Shown piece by piece: positions 1-8,643 of a stretch of DNA of 53,121 bases; position 1 is the first letter of the stretch, and every line of letters begins with the position of its first letter. A program made the translations under genes and the position numbers. This DNA comes from an uncultured Acholeplasmatales bacterium (GTDB lineage: Bacteria > Bacillota_I > Bacilli_A > Acholeplasmatales > Anaeroplasmataceae): contig CALUXR010000011.1 of assembly GCA_944324795.1 (NCBI GenBank), positions 1-53,121 on the forward strand, read 5' to 3'. The notes beneath the pieces are model-generated. The model worked only from the letters and a program-made list of their open reading frames with translations. It was not told where the DNA came from and made no database searches.

Positions 1-87
1 TTATGTGTACTCATAACTATAAAACAACTAAATGAAAGGAGTAAGTATAATTATTAAGTACATTTTAATTATACTAGGAAATATAGT

Positions 88-630
88 ATGTTATTACTGA
101 TAGGACCTAGTGCTAGTGGGAAAACATTTATTGGTAAAGAATTAGAAAAACATAATTTTAAAAAAATTGTAACCTATACTACTAGAGAAAAAAGAATTAA
201 TGAGATAGATAAAATAGACTATAATTTTATTTCTATTGCTGAATTTAAAACTAAAATTAAGGATAATTTCTTTTTTGAATACGTTTTATATAATGATAAT
301 TATTATGGTACTGCTAGAAGTTCATTAAATGAAATATATAATTATTTAATAGTTGAACCGACTGGTTTTTTAAAATATATTAAAGAAAAAAATGTAGTTA
401 GTTTTTATATTGAGTGTGACATTTTAATAAGAAAAGAAAGAATGTTAAAAAGAAAAGATAAGATAGAAGATATTAATAAAAGAATTAAAAATGATGAATT
501 ATTATTTAATAAAGATATAAAAAATGAAGCAGATTTTATTATTGATGGTACAAAAAATATAGAATTAATAATTAAAGAAATTAAGGAGAAATATGATGGA
601 TGCCTTAAAATGGGAAAAAATAACAAATGA
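88..630 (+). CDS. gmk: Guanylate kinase family protein
   Basis: 180 residues, slightly shorter than the usual ~200 of bacterial guanylate kinase, which phosphorylates GMP to GDP with ATP in the cytoplasm. The P-loop GPSASGKT is at residues 6-13. It is followed by a TTRxxRxxExDxxDYxF stretch (about 50-70) and by NYYGT (about 93-97), both hallmarks of the GMP-binding region. The P-loop is unusual in having Ala-Ser where the family usually has Gly-Val/Ala. Start ATG 88 has AGGAA at 76-80, and an in-frame stop at 55-57 excludes a longer form. The 3' end overlaps the next gene. Family assignment is firm from motifs; whether this is the housekeeping enzyme or a paralog cannot be told from the window. 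Confidence 0.82.
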   Translation: MLLLIGPSASGKTFIGKELEKHNFKKIVTYTTREKRINEIDKIDYNFISIAEFKTKIKDNFFFEYVLYNDNYYGTARSSLNEIYNYLIVEPTGFLKYIKEKNVVSFYIECDILIRKERMLKRKDKIEDINKRIKNDELLFNKDIKNEADFIIDGTKNIELIIKEIKEKYDGCLKMGKNNK

Positions 631-928
631 TTATCTTAATTATTTAAATAATGATCCTGATTATCTTAAATTAATAGAATTAGCTAATGTTATAAATAAT
701 AGATATTATTATTTAATAAATGATTTCAATATAAAGAAAGAATATTTAGCTAAAGCTAATTATAAATATCGTGATTATGATAAATTGAAAGAAGATTATA
801 GATTAGCTAAAATTAAATTATATAGTAAAGAAGAAGTACAAAAATATTTAGAAATTAGAAGAAAAGTTGAAAATAAAATAAATATTGATTTAAAAGAAAT
901 ATATGAAAAAGTAATATTAAATATATAA
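596..928 (+). CDS. YlbF/YmcA-family protein
   Basis: 110 residues, all-helical and highly charged, resembling the Com_YlbF (DUF964) family. In Bacillus these proteins form a complex that tunes RNase Y-dependent RNA processing. The C-terminal half (a KEEVQKYLEIRRKVE-type helix, then a final helix) is the part that looks like the family. Two ATGs lie side by side at 593 and 596; AAGGAG at 583-588 is 7 bases from the second and only 4 from the first, so 596 is preferred. It starts inside the end of the guanylate kinase gene, so the two are translationally coupled. Assignment rests on general helical pattern and length, hence moderate confidence. Confidence 0.5.
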   Translation: MDALKWEKITNDYLNYLNNDPDYLKLIELANVINNRYYYLINDFNIKKEYLAKANYKYRDYDKLKEDYRLAKIKLYSKEEVQKYLEIRRKVENKINIDLKEIYEKVILNI

Positions 929-951
929 TGTCAAGAAAAAATACTTGACAT
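928..951. repeat. Perfect inverted repeat over the rpsP -35
   Basis: ATGTCAAG (928-935), an 8-base A-rich gap, then CTTGACAT (944-951). The right arm contains the -35 hexamer TTGACA. No T-tract follows, so it is a poor terminator; it may be an operator or coincidence. Confidence 0.45.
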
Positions 952-972
952 ATAAAATTGATATGTTATAAT
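945..972 (+). promoter_or_regulatory. Sigma-A type promoter of rpsP
   Basis: Consensus -35 TTGACA at 945-950, 16-base spacer and consensus -10 TATAAT at 967-972, ending 31 bases before the rpsP start. It separates rpsP-khpA from the upstream pair. Confidence 0.85.
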
Positions 973-1003
973 TTCAAGGAAATTGAAAAAAGGAGTGGAA
1001 ATT

Positions 1004-1255
1004 ATGGTTAAATTAAGATTACAAAGATTTGGTGCACATAAAGATCCTAAATATCGTATTGTTGCTGCTGATTCTCGTAGCCCTCGTGATGGTAAATTTA
1101 TTGAAATTGTTGGTACATATAATCCTAAAACTAACCCAGCTACTGTTACAATAAATAAAGAAATTGCTGAAAAATGGTTAAATCAAGGAGCACAACCTAC
1201 AATTACAGTTAAGAATTTGCTTAAAGCAGAAGGCATAATTAAAAAAGCAGAATAA
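1004..1255 (+). CDS. rpsP: Small ribosomal subunit protein bS16
   Basis: 83 residues, the normal length for S16, a 30S assembly protein that contacts 16S rRNA. The sequence opens [10 protein letters not shown] and contains the conserved [16 protein letters not shown] stretch. The ATG at 1004 has AAGGAG at 990-995, 8 bases away; an in-frame TTG at 983 upstream of that site is not a credible start. It leads a short unit with khpA, driven by the consensus promoter just upstream. In most Bacillota this gene heads an operon with khpA, rimM, trmD and rplS; here addB-addA lie between khpA and rimM. Confidence 0.97.
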   Translation: MVKLRLQRFGAHKDPKYRIVAADSRSPRDGKFIEIVGTYNPKTNPATVTINKEIAEKWLNQGAQPTITVKNLLKAEGIIKKAE

Positions 1256-1267
1256 TAGAGGTGTAAG

Positions 1268-1516
1268 ATGATTAATTTTGAAGAGTTAATTAAGAGTTTA
1301 ATTCTTCCTTTAGTCTCTTATCCTGAAGATGTCGAAATAGAAAAAATTGCCGATGAACCTATAATGGAATATAAAGTAAAAGTAAATGCTAAAGATTTCG
1401 GTAGAGTTATTGGTAAAGGCGGTCATATCGCCCAAGCTATTAGGACAATCTTATTTGCAGGTGCTTCTAAAGAAGGAAAGAAAATCCATTTGGATATTGA
1501 AAGTAAAAGTCTTTAA
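1268..1516 (+). CDS. khpA: KH-domain RNA-binding protein KhpA
   Basis: 82 residues forming a single type II KH domain; the RNA-binding GxxG loop is GKGG at residues 49-52, preceded by FGRVI. KhpA proteins (YlqC in Bacillus) bind many RNAs, partner with KhpB/Jag and influence cell elongation and division in relatives. The start ATG has GAGGTG a few bases upstream, and only 12 bases separate it from rpsP. The last codons (Lys-Ser-Leu-stop) are part of a terminator hairpin, so the rpsP-khpA message probably ends here. Confidence 0.93.
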   Translation: MINFEELIKSLILPLVSYPEDVEIEKIADEPIMEYKVKVNAKDFGRVIGKGGHIAQAIRTILFAGASKEGKKIHLDIESKSL

Positions 1517-1529
1517 AAAGACTTTTTTT
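1505..1529 (+). terminator. Rho-independent terminator after khpA
   Basis: 9-bp stem AAAAGTCTT (1505-1513) / AAGACTTTT (1518-1526), loop TAAA and a T-run to 1529. The khpA stop codon (1514-1516) is in the loop. Confidence 0.8.
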
Positions 1530-1530
1530 A

Positions 1531-1559
1531 TTGCTAAATGTCAACTATTATGGTATAAT
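1531..1559 (+). promoter_or_regulatory. Promoter of the addBA-rimM-trmD unit
   Basis: -35 TTGCTA (1531-1536), 17-base spacer and -10 TATAAT (1554-1559), directly after the khpA terminator and 22 bases before addB. Confidence 0.8.
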
Positions 1560-1581
1560 TCAAAATGAAAGGAAGTATATC

Positions 1582-3912
1582 ATGGCTAAATTATATGTAA
1601 CAACAAATGATTATAAAATGGAAGTATTAAAAAATACTAAAAAGCTACATGATTATAGATTTATCGATATTAATGAATTTATTAATAAGATTCTTGGTAA
1701 AGTTAGTGATAATGCAATTTATTATATTTATAATAATTATAATAAAATAATAAATGATAATAATGATTTTAAAATTACAATACCTTATATCTTTAATTTA
1801 TTAGAATATTTAATTTATATTGAAATTAATAAAATATATACTGATAAAAAATTAAAAGAATTACAAGCTATTAAAAATATATTAATAAAAGAAGGTTTAT
1901 ATTATTATGATGATTTATTTATTGAATATTTAAAATCTAATGAAATTACATTTTATAATTTAATTTTAAATAAAAAGAATCAATTTTTATTAAATAAATT
2001 AGATACATTAAATATTAAATACAACATCATTAATCCTAAAATGATAGAAAAAGAATATAATTTAAATATTTTAGCTGATGAAGAAGAAGAATTAACTTTT
2101 ATTTTTAATGATATTATATCTAAATTAAAAGTTGGAATTAAACCTAGTCAAATTTATTTAGTTAATGTAAATAGTCAATATAATTCTTTATTAAAAAGAA
2201 TGAGTTATTTTTATAAAGTTGATATCAATTTAAAAAATGAATCTAGTTTAATTAGTAAAAATGAATTAAATGATTTTTTAAGAGATTTAGATTTTAATAA
2301 TATAAAAATAAAAGATGAAGAATTAAAAAAAGCAATTATAGATTTAATTAACAAATATGATTTAGTTAATATTAATGACAAAAATTATTTAAAAGATTTT
2401 TTTATATATAATTTAAGACAAAAAAAATATCATAATATTAACTATTTAGAAGCAATTAATATTAGCGATTTATTTAATTTTTTTAATGATTCAGATTATA
2501 TTTATTTATTGAATTTTAATATTGATATGCCTAGATTTATTAAAGATGATTTTTTAAATCCTAATATTAGAAAAGAATTAAATTTAATTAGTTTAGAAAA
2601 AGAAAATGATAATATATATGATTATACTATAAATAGATTATCTAATATTAATAATTTAACTATTACTTTTCCTAAAACATATGCAGGAGATAAAAATTTT
2701 AGTTCTATTTTAAATAATAATATTAAATTTAAAGAAATAATTATTAATAATGAACTAGGTAAAAATAAATTAAATGATATTGTCCATTTAACTTATATGT
2801 TAGATGATTTTAGAAATTATGGAATTAAATATAAAGAATTAGAACATTATAATTTAAGTGACTTGAATTATTTAAATTATAATAATGAATTTAAAACTTT
2901 TAAAATAGATTATCATAAACCGATAAAAACATCTTATTCTAGTATGAAATATTATTTTGAATGTGCATTTCATTATTATTTAGATAATGTTTTAAATCTT
3001 AAGATATATGAAGAAACATTAGCCCAAAAAATGGGGAAATTTGCCCATAAAATATTAGAAGATAGTTATAAATTAGATTTTGATTTTGAGCACGAATATG
3101 AAAATTTAATTAATGAGATGACACCTAAAGAACAATTTTATGCTTCTAGATTTAAAATAATTGTTCAAAGATTATTAGAATTTAATCAAAAATATGAAGA
3201 AGTAATGAAATTAGATAAGACTTTAAGAGAAGAAAAATTTAATATTATTCATAATTTTTTAAGCATTACTGGCGTTGTTGATAAAATTAAATATTATGAA
3301 GATGGAAATAAAATATATTTAGCTATTTATGATTATAAAACTGGTAGTGATAAGGTAAGTTTAGATAATTTAGAATATGGTTTTAATATGCAACTAGTTA
3401 TTTATTTATATGCTTTAAAAAATGGTGATTTATTTAAAAATAAAGAAATAATTATTTTAGGGCTATATTTACAAAAAGTAACATTAGATTCATTAAAATT
3501 GAAAGAAGATAAAATATATGAACCTTTTAGATTAGAAGGTTATACTACATCTAATTTAAATGATATTAGTTTAATAGAACCTAATTTTGTTAAAAGTAAT
3601 TATATTAAAGGACTTAAAATTACTAAAACTGGTAATTTTGATAGTAGGTCTAAAACTTTTAGTTCTATGGATGCAGAAAATATTTTAAATATGATGGACA
3701 ATAATTTAAACAGTTTAGAAAAAGCTTATGAAGAAAATGATTTTAAAATAAATCCTAAAAAGTTTAAAAATGAAGAAGGTAAAATTATTAAAGGTGATGT
3801 ATGTACATTCTGCCCTTATAGAAATATTTGTTATAAAGAATTTAAAGATATCACAATTTTAGATAATAAACCATTTATAAAAGAAGGTGAAACAGATGAA
3901 ATGGACTCGTGA
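1582..3912 (+). CDS. addB: ATP-dependent nuclease subunit B (AddB/RexB type)
   Basis: 777 residues, much shorter than Bacillus AddB (~1160). AddB pairs with AddA to process double-strand DNA ends for recombination. The C-terminal RecB-like nuclease is clear: Asp567 in GVVDK, then Asp584 and Lys586 in YDYKTG. The four cysteines that hold the Fe-S cluster around the nuclease are present: Cys461, then Cys741, Cys744 and Cys750 in a CxxCx5C arrangement. I see no Walker A motif at the N-terminus, where AddB proper usually has one; the helicase-like N-terminal half is strongly diverged. Start ATG 1582 has AAAGGAAG upstream; the in-frame TTG at 1531 is the -35 element. Overlaps addA by 17 bases. Confidence 0.9.
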   Translation: MAKLYVTTNDYKMEVLKNTKKLHDYRFIDINEFINKILGKVSDNAIYYIYNNYNKIINDNNDFKITIPYIFNLLEYLIYIEINKIYTDKKLKELQAIKNILIKEGLYYYDDLFIEYLKSNEITFYNLILNKKNQFLLNKLDTLNIKYNIINPKMIEKEYNLNILADEEEELTFIFNDIISKLKVGIKPSQIYLVNVNSQYNSLLKRMSYFYKVDINLKNESSLISKNELNDFLRDLDFNNIKIKDEELKKAIIDLINKYDLVNINDKNYLKDFFIYNLRQKKYHNINYLEAINISDLFNFFNDSDYIYLLNFNIDMPRFIKDDFLNPNIRKELNLISLEKENDNIYDYTINRLSNINNLTITFPKTYAGDKNFSSILNNNIKFKEIIINNELGKNKLNDIVHLTYMLDDFRNYGIKYKELEHYNLSDLNYLNYNNEFKTFKIDYHKPIKTSYSSMKYYFECAFHYYLDNVLNLKIYEETLAQKMGKFAHKILEDSYKLDFDFEHEYENLINEMTPKEQFYASRFKIIVQRLLEFNQKYEEVMKLDKTLREEKFNIIHNFLSITGVVDKIKYYEDGNKIYLAIYDYKTGSDKVSLDNLEYGFNMQLVIYLYALKNGDLFKNKEIIILGLYLQKVTLDSLKLKEDKIYEPFRLEGYTTSNLNDISLIEPNFVKSNYIKGLKITKTGNFDSRSKTFSSMDAENILNMMDNNLNSLEKAYEENDFKINPKKFKNEEGKIIKGDVCTFCPYRNICYKEFKDITILDNKPFIKEGETDEMDS

Positions 3913-6900
3913 ACAATTAGAAGCCATAAATAAAAGAGGTAGTAATATTTTAGTTTCTGCTGGAGCTGGTTCTGGTAAAACAGCTGTTTTATCTGAAAGA
4001 GTATTAGAATATGTTAAAGCTAGTAATAGTGTTAAAGATTTATTAGTTCTAACATTTACTAATGCCGCCGCAAGAGAAATGAAAGAAAGAATTTATAAGA
4101 AATTAAAAGAAAATGGTTTAGAAGAAGAAGCTAATTATACCCTAAATTCAGATATTACTACTTTTGATGCTTATGCTTTATCTTTAGTAAAGAAATATGC
4201 TCATTTATTAGGTGTAGATAAAAATATAGGAATTTGTGATTCTATTTTAGTTAAAAAAGAAAAAGAAGCATTTATTAATGATTTGTTTAGCAAATATTAT
4301 GAAGAAAAGAATGAAGCTTTCTTTAAATTTTTAATACATCAAAATTATAAAGATGATACGTCATTAATTAAAGGAATTATCGATTTATCTTTTTCTTTAG
4401 ATTTATTAAGTGACCCAATAAATTATTTAAATAATTATGTAAATAATTATTATAGCGATAATCATATTTTAAAAGTGGTTGATAATTATGAAAAATTAAT
4501 ATTAGATAAAACTAAAGAATTATATAATAAAGCTATAGATGTTAAAGAATTAATAGATGATGATAATGTTAATTTTTATAATGATTTAGATAGTTTTATT
4601 GCTAATTTAGGCTTAATTAAAAGATATGAAGATTTAAAAGAATATTTAGAAAATTTTAAATTTAGTAGCTTAAAAAGAGGTAGTGAACAAGGCTTAAAAG
4701 ATGCTAAAAATAATTTAACATCAGCAATTAATGATTTTAAATCATTGTTATCATTTGAAGATAAGAAGGCTATTGCTAGTAGTTTATATGCTAGTAAAAG
4801 TGATGTAATGTTTATTGTTGAAGTTAGTAAATTAGTTTATCTTAATAATATGAATTTTAAGAAAAAATATGGTTATTTTACATTTGCTGATATTGCTAAA
4901 ATGGCTATTTCTTTAGTTAAAAATTTTAAAGAAGTACGTGATGATTTAGCTCATTATAAAGAAATATTAGTTGATGAATATCAAGATACATCTGATCTTC
5001 AAGAAGAGTTCTTAAGCTATATATCTAAAGATAAATTATATATGGTTGGAGATATTAAGCAATCAATATATCGTTTTAGAAATGCTAATCCTTATATTTT
5101 TAAAGAAAAATATTTAAAATATAGTAAGAAAAATGAAGGTATAAAAATAGATTTATTAGAAAATTTTCGTTCAAGAAAAGAAGTGTTAGAAAATATTAAT
5201 TTAATATTTAATAATTTGATGACATTAGATGTTGGTGATTGTGATTATATAAATAATGGACAAATGCGTTATGGCTTAAAATCATATGATGAATATCAAG
5301 ATAAAGATTATGATATGGAAATATTATCTTACGATAATGAAGATTCTAGTTTTACGAATGAAGAGATAGAAATATTTACTTGTGCGAAGATTGTTAAAGA
5401 TATTATAGCTAACAAATTTGTTTTTGCAGGTGATAAACTTGTAAAGGCAAGTTATAAAGATATAGCAATTATAATAGATAAATCTAAATATTTTCAGACA
5501 TTTAAAAAAATATTTGAATATTTAGGCATTCCTTTAGTAATTGAACGTGATGAAGATGTTAAAGAAAATAGCTTTACTATGACCTTAATTAGCTTACTTA
5601 ATGTATTAAAAGAAATTAAAAATAAGACTTATTTAGATAATAAGAATAATGGTTTTAAACGTAATTTAGTAAGTGTTTTAAGAAGCTTTATTTATGAATA
5701 TAGTGATGAAGAAATATATAATATTATTAAAAATAATAATTATGATATTGAATTAATTAATGATTTAAAAACTCTTGATTTTAATTTAGATAGTTATAAT
5801 TTATTTTATGAAACAATAAATAAAATTAAATTATATGAATCTTTAACGAAAATTGGTAATATGAAAGCTAATTTAACAATTATTGATTATGTAGCTAACA
5901 CATTACTTAACTATAACAAACTTGGTTATGATTTTGATAAAAGTGTAGAATTATTAGCTAATATTGCCATATCTGATGAAAAAATGCCATATGCTAATAA
6001 TGATGTTAATAATAATGAAGTTAGATTAATGACAATTCATAAATCTAAAGGTTTAGAATTTGCATATTGTATATTCCCATTTTTAAATTCAAAGCCAAAT
6101 GATCAAGATAAGAAAAAAGATTTTAGACTTAATTTAGATTATGGTATATATATGAAAAAAGCGGTTAATGACGATGATAGTTACACAGATGATAAATCAG
6201 TAATTTCTTTATTAGTTAATGATGAAGAAAATAGAGCTGATATATCTGAAAAAGTAAGATTGTTATATGTTGCTATTACAAGAGCTAAAGAGAAGTTTTA
6301 TTTAATATTAGATAATAAAGAAATTAAAAATAATAAACTCATTACTTTTAAAGAAATGTTAGAAAGTACTAATGTTATTAACAAATATAAAAAAGAAATT
6401 AATATTGAAAATTTAAACTTAACAACAGCTTATAATGAAACAAAAGAATTAACTAATATTAATAATAATGAAGGAATTAAATTGACATATAATGATATTA
6501 ATTATCATAGTGAAATATTAAATAAAGGGACTATATCTAAGACTACTAATGAAATAATTAGTTCAAAAACACGAAAAATACTTGAATTAGGTACAAATAT
6601 TCATGAGGCTTTAGCGAGCATAGATTTAAAAAAACCTAATTATAATTTAGTTAAAGAAGAATATCGAAAATATATAAAAAATGTTTTAGAATTACCTTTA
6701 TTTGAAGATATTAAAGATGCTAATATTTATCAAGAACAAGAATTTTATTATAGCCTTGATAATAAAAGTTATCATGGTATAATGGATTTAGTTTTAGAAT
6801 ATAGTGATCATATTAAATTAATTGATTATAAGTTTGCTAATTTAGATAAAGAAGAATATATAGAACAACTTAATGTTTATTACAATTATTTAAAATTAAT

Positions 6901-6976
6901 AACGAACAAAAAAATCAATGTTTATTTAGTTGGGGTTACTAATTTAGAAGTTAAGGAGTTAAGACATGAATTTTAA
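3896..6976 (+). CDS. addA: ATP-dependent helicase/nuclease subunit A
   Basis: 1026 residues, compared with about 1230 in Bacillus. UvrD-type helicase motifs occur in order: Walker A SAGAGSGKT (about 20-29), DEYQD (motif II), GDIKQSIYRFRNA (motif III) and LLYVAITRAK (motif VI). The C-terminal RecB-like nuclease has Asp964 in GIMDL and Asp977/Lys979 in IDYKF. With AddB it makes the helicase-nuclease that resects double-strand breaks and loads RecA. ATG 3896 fits AAGAAGGTG at 3881-3889; a GTG at 3887 lies within that ribosome-binding site. The gene overlaps addB upstream and rimM downstream, so all are cotranscribed. Confidence 0.96.
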   Translation: MKWTREQLEAINKRGSNILVSAGAGSGKTAVLSERVLEYVKASNSVKDLLVLTFTNAAAREMKERIYKKLKENGLEEEANYTLNSDITTFDAYALSLVKKYAHLLGVDKNIGICDSILVKKEKEAFINDLFSKYYEEKNEAFFKFLIHQNYKDDTSLIKGIIDLSFSLDLLSDPINYLNNYVNNYYSDNHILKVVDNYEKLILDKTKELYNKAIDVKELIDDDNVNFYNDLDSFIANLGLIKRYEDLKEYLENFKFSSLKRGSEQGLKDAKNNLTSAINDFKSLLSFEDKKAIASSLYASKSDVMFIVEVSKLVYLNNMNFKKKYGYFTFADIAKMAISLVKNFKEVRDDLAHYKEILVDEYQDTSDLQEEFLSYISKDKLYMVGDIKQSIYRFRNANPYIFKEKYLKYSKKNEGIKIDLLENFRSRKEVLENINLIFNNLMTLDVGDCDYINNGQMRYGLKSYDEYQDKDYDMEILSYDNEDSSFTNEEIEIFTCAKIVKDIIANKFVFAGDKLVKASYKDIAIIIDKSKYFQTFKKIFEYLGIPLVIERDEDVKENSFTMTLISLLNVLKEIKNKTYLDNKNNGFKRNLVSVLRSFIYEYSDEEIYNIIKNNNYDIELINDLKTLDFNLDSYNLFYETINKIKLYESLTKIGNMKANLTIIDYVANTLLNYNKLGYDFDKSVELLANIAISDEKMPYANNDVNNNEVRLMTIHKSKGLEFAYCIFPFLNSKPNDQDKKKDFRLNLDYGIYMKKAVNDDDSYTDDKSVISLLVNDEENRADISEKVRLLYVAITRAKEKFYLILDNKEIKNNKLITFKEMLESTNVINKYKKEINIENLNLTTAYNETKELTNINNNEGIKLTYNDINYHSEILNKGTISKTTNEIISSKTRKILELGTNIHEALASIDLKKPNYNLVKEEYRKYIKNVLELPLFEDIKDANIYQEQEFYYSLDNKSYHGIMDLVLEYSDHIKLIDYKFANLDKEEYIEQLNVYYNYLKLITNKKINVYLVGVTNLEVKELRHEF

Positions 6977-7451
6977 TATTTGTGGTAAAATTTTAAAGAC
7001 ACACGGTTTAAAAGGAGAAGTTAAAGTCTTAAATAGTAGTGATTTTCCTCGTTTCGTTAAAGGTAAAAAGGTTTATTATTTAAAAAATAATGAATATTTA
7101 GAGTTAACTATTAAAGATGTTAAGGATACAAAACCACTAATTGTTAGTTTTAAAGAATTTAATGATATTAATGAAGTTTTGCCTTTAATCGGTTTAGATT
7201 TATATGCTTTAAGGGAAAAAGATGATTTAGCTAGCAATGAATATTATTATAGTGATTTAATTGGCAAAGATATTTATAATGAAGATGGTTTAAAATTAAT
7301 TAAAGTAAGTGATGTTATATTATTACCTCAAGGCCATTATTTAGTTGGTTATAAAGATAATAAAAGAAAACTTATTCCTTTTAATGAACATTTTATTAAA
7401 GATGTGTTAGAAGATAGAATCATTATTTACAATATAGAAGGTTTAATTTAA
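6966..7451 (+). CDS. rimM: Ribosome maturation factor RimM
   Basis: 161 residues, typical size. RimM binds S19 and helps assemble the 30S head; it has an N-terminal RimM barrel (opening ICGKILKTHGLKGEVKV) and a C-terminal PRC-barrel that includes the LLPQGHYLVGY stretch. The start overlaps the end of addA by 11 bases, with AAGGAG at 6953-6958. It sits one base before trmD, its usual neighbour. Finding it behind addBA rather than directly after khpA is a rearranged version of the common rpsP-khpA-rimM-trmD order. Confidence 0.93.
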   Translation: MNFNICGKILKTHGLKGEVKVLNSSDFPRFVKGKKVYYLKNNEYLELTIKDVKDTKPLIVSFKEFNDINEVLPLIGLDLYALREKDDLASNEYYYSDLIGKDIYNEDGLKLIKVSDVILLPQGHYLVGYKDNKRKLIPFNEHFIKDVLEDRIIIYNIEGLI

Positions 7452-7452
7452 G

Positions 7453-8184
7453 ATGAAAATTAAAATTCTAACTTTATTTAAAGAAATGTTTATTCCATTT
7501 TTAGAAACATCTATTATAAAAAGAGCTATTTTAAATCGACTTGTTGAAGTTGAAGTTATCGATTTAAGACAATATTCTTTCGATAAACATCACCATGTAG
7601 ATGATACTCCTTATGGTGGTGGTAAAGGAATGGTTATTAAAGTTGATATAGTTAAAGAAGCTATTGATAGTAATATTTCTTCAAAAACTAAAGTTTTATT
7701 AACATCACCAAGAGGTAAAACATATGATCAAAAAAAAGCCATCGAATTAAGTAATGAAGAAGAAATATTAATCATTTGTGGTCATTATGAAGGTTTTGAT
7801 GAACGAGTTTTAAACTATGTTGATGAAGAAATAAGTATTGGCGATTATGTTCTTACTGGTGGAGAACTTGCCGCAATGGTTATTGCTGATAGTATTATTA
7901 GGTTACAAAAAAATGTATTATCAGAGGGTTCTTATGAAGATGATAGTTTTCAAACAGGTCTTTTAGAATATCCTCAATTTACAAGACCTTATGATTTTTT
8001 AGGTAATAAAGTTCCTGATGTTTTAGTTAATGGTAATCATGAAGAAATTAGAAAATATCGACTTTATGAATCATTAAAAATAACTTATTTAAGAAGACCG
8101 GATTTATTATTAAATTATAAATTTAATGATGAAGAAAAGAAAATGTTAGAGAGAATTAAAAAAGAGACTTTACAAAATAATTAA
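7453..8184 (+). CDS. trmD: tRNA (guanine-N1)-methyltransferase
   Basis: 243 residues, full length. TrmD methylates G37 next to the anticodon of a subset of tRNAs using S-adenosylmethionine, preventing +1 frameshifts. Family motifs are YGGGKGMV (about 55-62), GHYEGFDERV (about 112-121) and the knot segment SIGDYVLTGGELAA (about 130-143). It begins one base after the rimM stop and relies on coupling or on GAAGG at 7438. The usual downstream rplS gene is absent; a small membrane protein follows instead. Confidence 0.96.
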   Translation: MKIKILTLFKEMFIPFLETSIIKRAILNRLVEVEVIDLRQYSFDKHHHVDDTPYGGGKGMVIKVDIVKEAIDSNISSKTKVLLTSPRGKTYDQKKAIELSNEEEILIICGHYEGFDERVLNYVDEEISIGDYVLTGGELAAMVIADSIIRLQKNVLSEGSYEDDSFQTGLLEYPQFTRPYDFLGNKVPDVLVNGNHEEIRKYRLYESLKITYLRRPDLLLNYKFNDEEKKMLERIKKETLQNN

Positions 8185-8222
8185 AATAAGTATACTATTA
8201 TAGGAAAGAGAAGGTGTTATTT

Positions 8223-8537
8223 ATGGCAAATAGTGATAATAAAAAAACAACTAGAAAAAGCTCATCGACAATTAATTGGAGTAAAATAACTGGAATTTGT
8301 GCATTCTTAGCTATTGTTATTGCAGGTTTAATATTCGCAATTAATGGAATTGTTAAATTGTTTGAAGGTTCATTTAATGGTGGTATTTTAAACACTATCG
8401 CAACTTTATTTTTAGTAGCAGGTTTAGTAATTCCTGGATGGCGCTATACAAAAACAAAAGCAATGTGGATCCAAATTATATTTTGGGTTTGTGCAATCAT
8501 TTTAATCATTTTTGGAGCTATTGGTTTCAACATTTAA
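8223..8537 (+). CDS. Small three-helix membrane protein, unknown
   Basis: 104 residues. A Lys/Ser/Thr-rich N-terminus (first ~18 residues) is followed by three predicted membrane helices at about 22-42, 55-72 and 83-102. I do not recognise a family. ATG 8223 is preceded by GAGAAGGTG at 8208-8216; an in-frame GTG at 8214 is part of that site. A possible -10 TATACT lies at 8191-8196, so the gene may have its own promoter. It ends in a strong terminator and is followed by an independent unit. Confidence 0.6.
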   Translation: MANSDNKKTTRKSSSTINWSKITGICAFLAIVIAGLIFAINGIVKLFEGSFNGGILNTIATLFLVAGLVIPGWRYTKTKAMWIQIIFWVCAIILIIFGAIGFNI

Positions 8538-8558
8538 AAAGGCTTAGGCCTTTTTTTT
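8537..8558 (+). terminator. Rho-independent terminator
   Basis: AAAAGGC (8537-8543), loop TTAG, GCCTTTT (8548-8554), with eight T's from 8551. It ends the trmD-side unit. Confidence 0.85.
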
Positions 8559-8643
8559 ATTACTTGAAATTATAATTAACTATAAAAAACAAGTATTTGT
8601 TATAATAAAAAAATAAATTATAATGTTGATGGAGGTAAATATT

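Noticed and set aside
1531-1581. N-terminal extension of AddB from TTG 1531
   Set aside because: The TTG is the -35 of a promoter whose -10 lies at 1554-1559; the real start is ATG 1582 with its own ribosome-binding site.
8564-8606. Promoter for the alcohol dehydrogenase from TTGAAA and TATAAT
   Set aside because: The hexamers are 31 bases apart; no -35 with normal spacing is convincing, so no promoter was listed.
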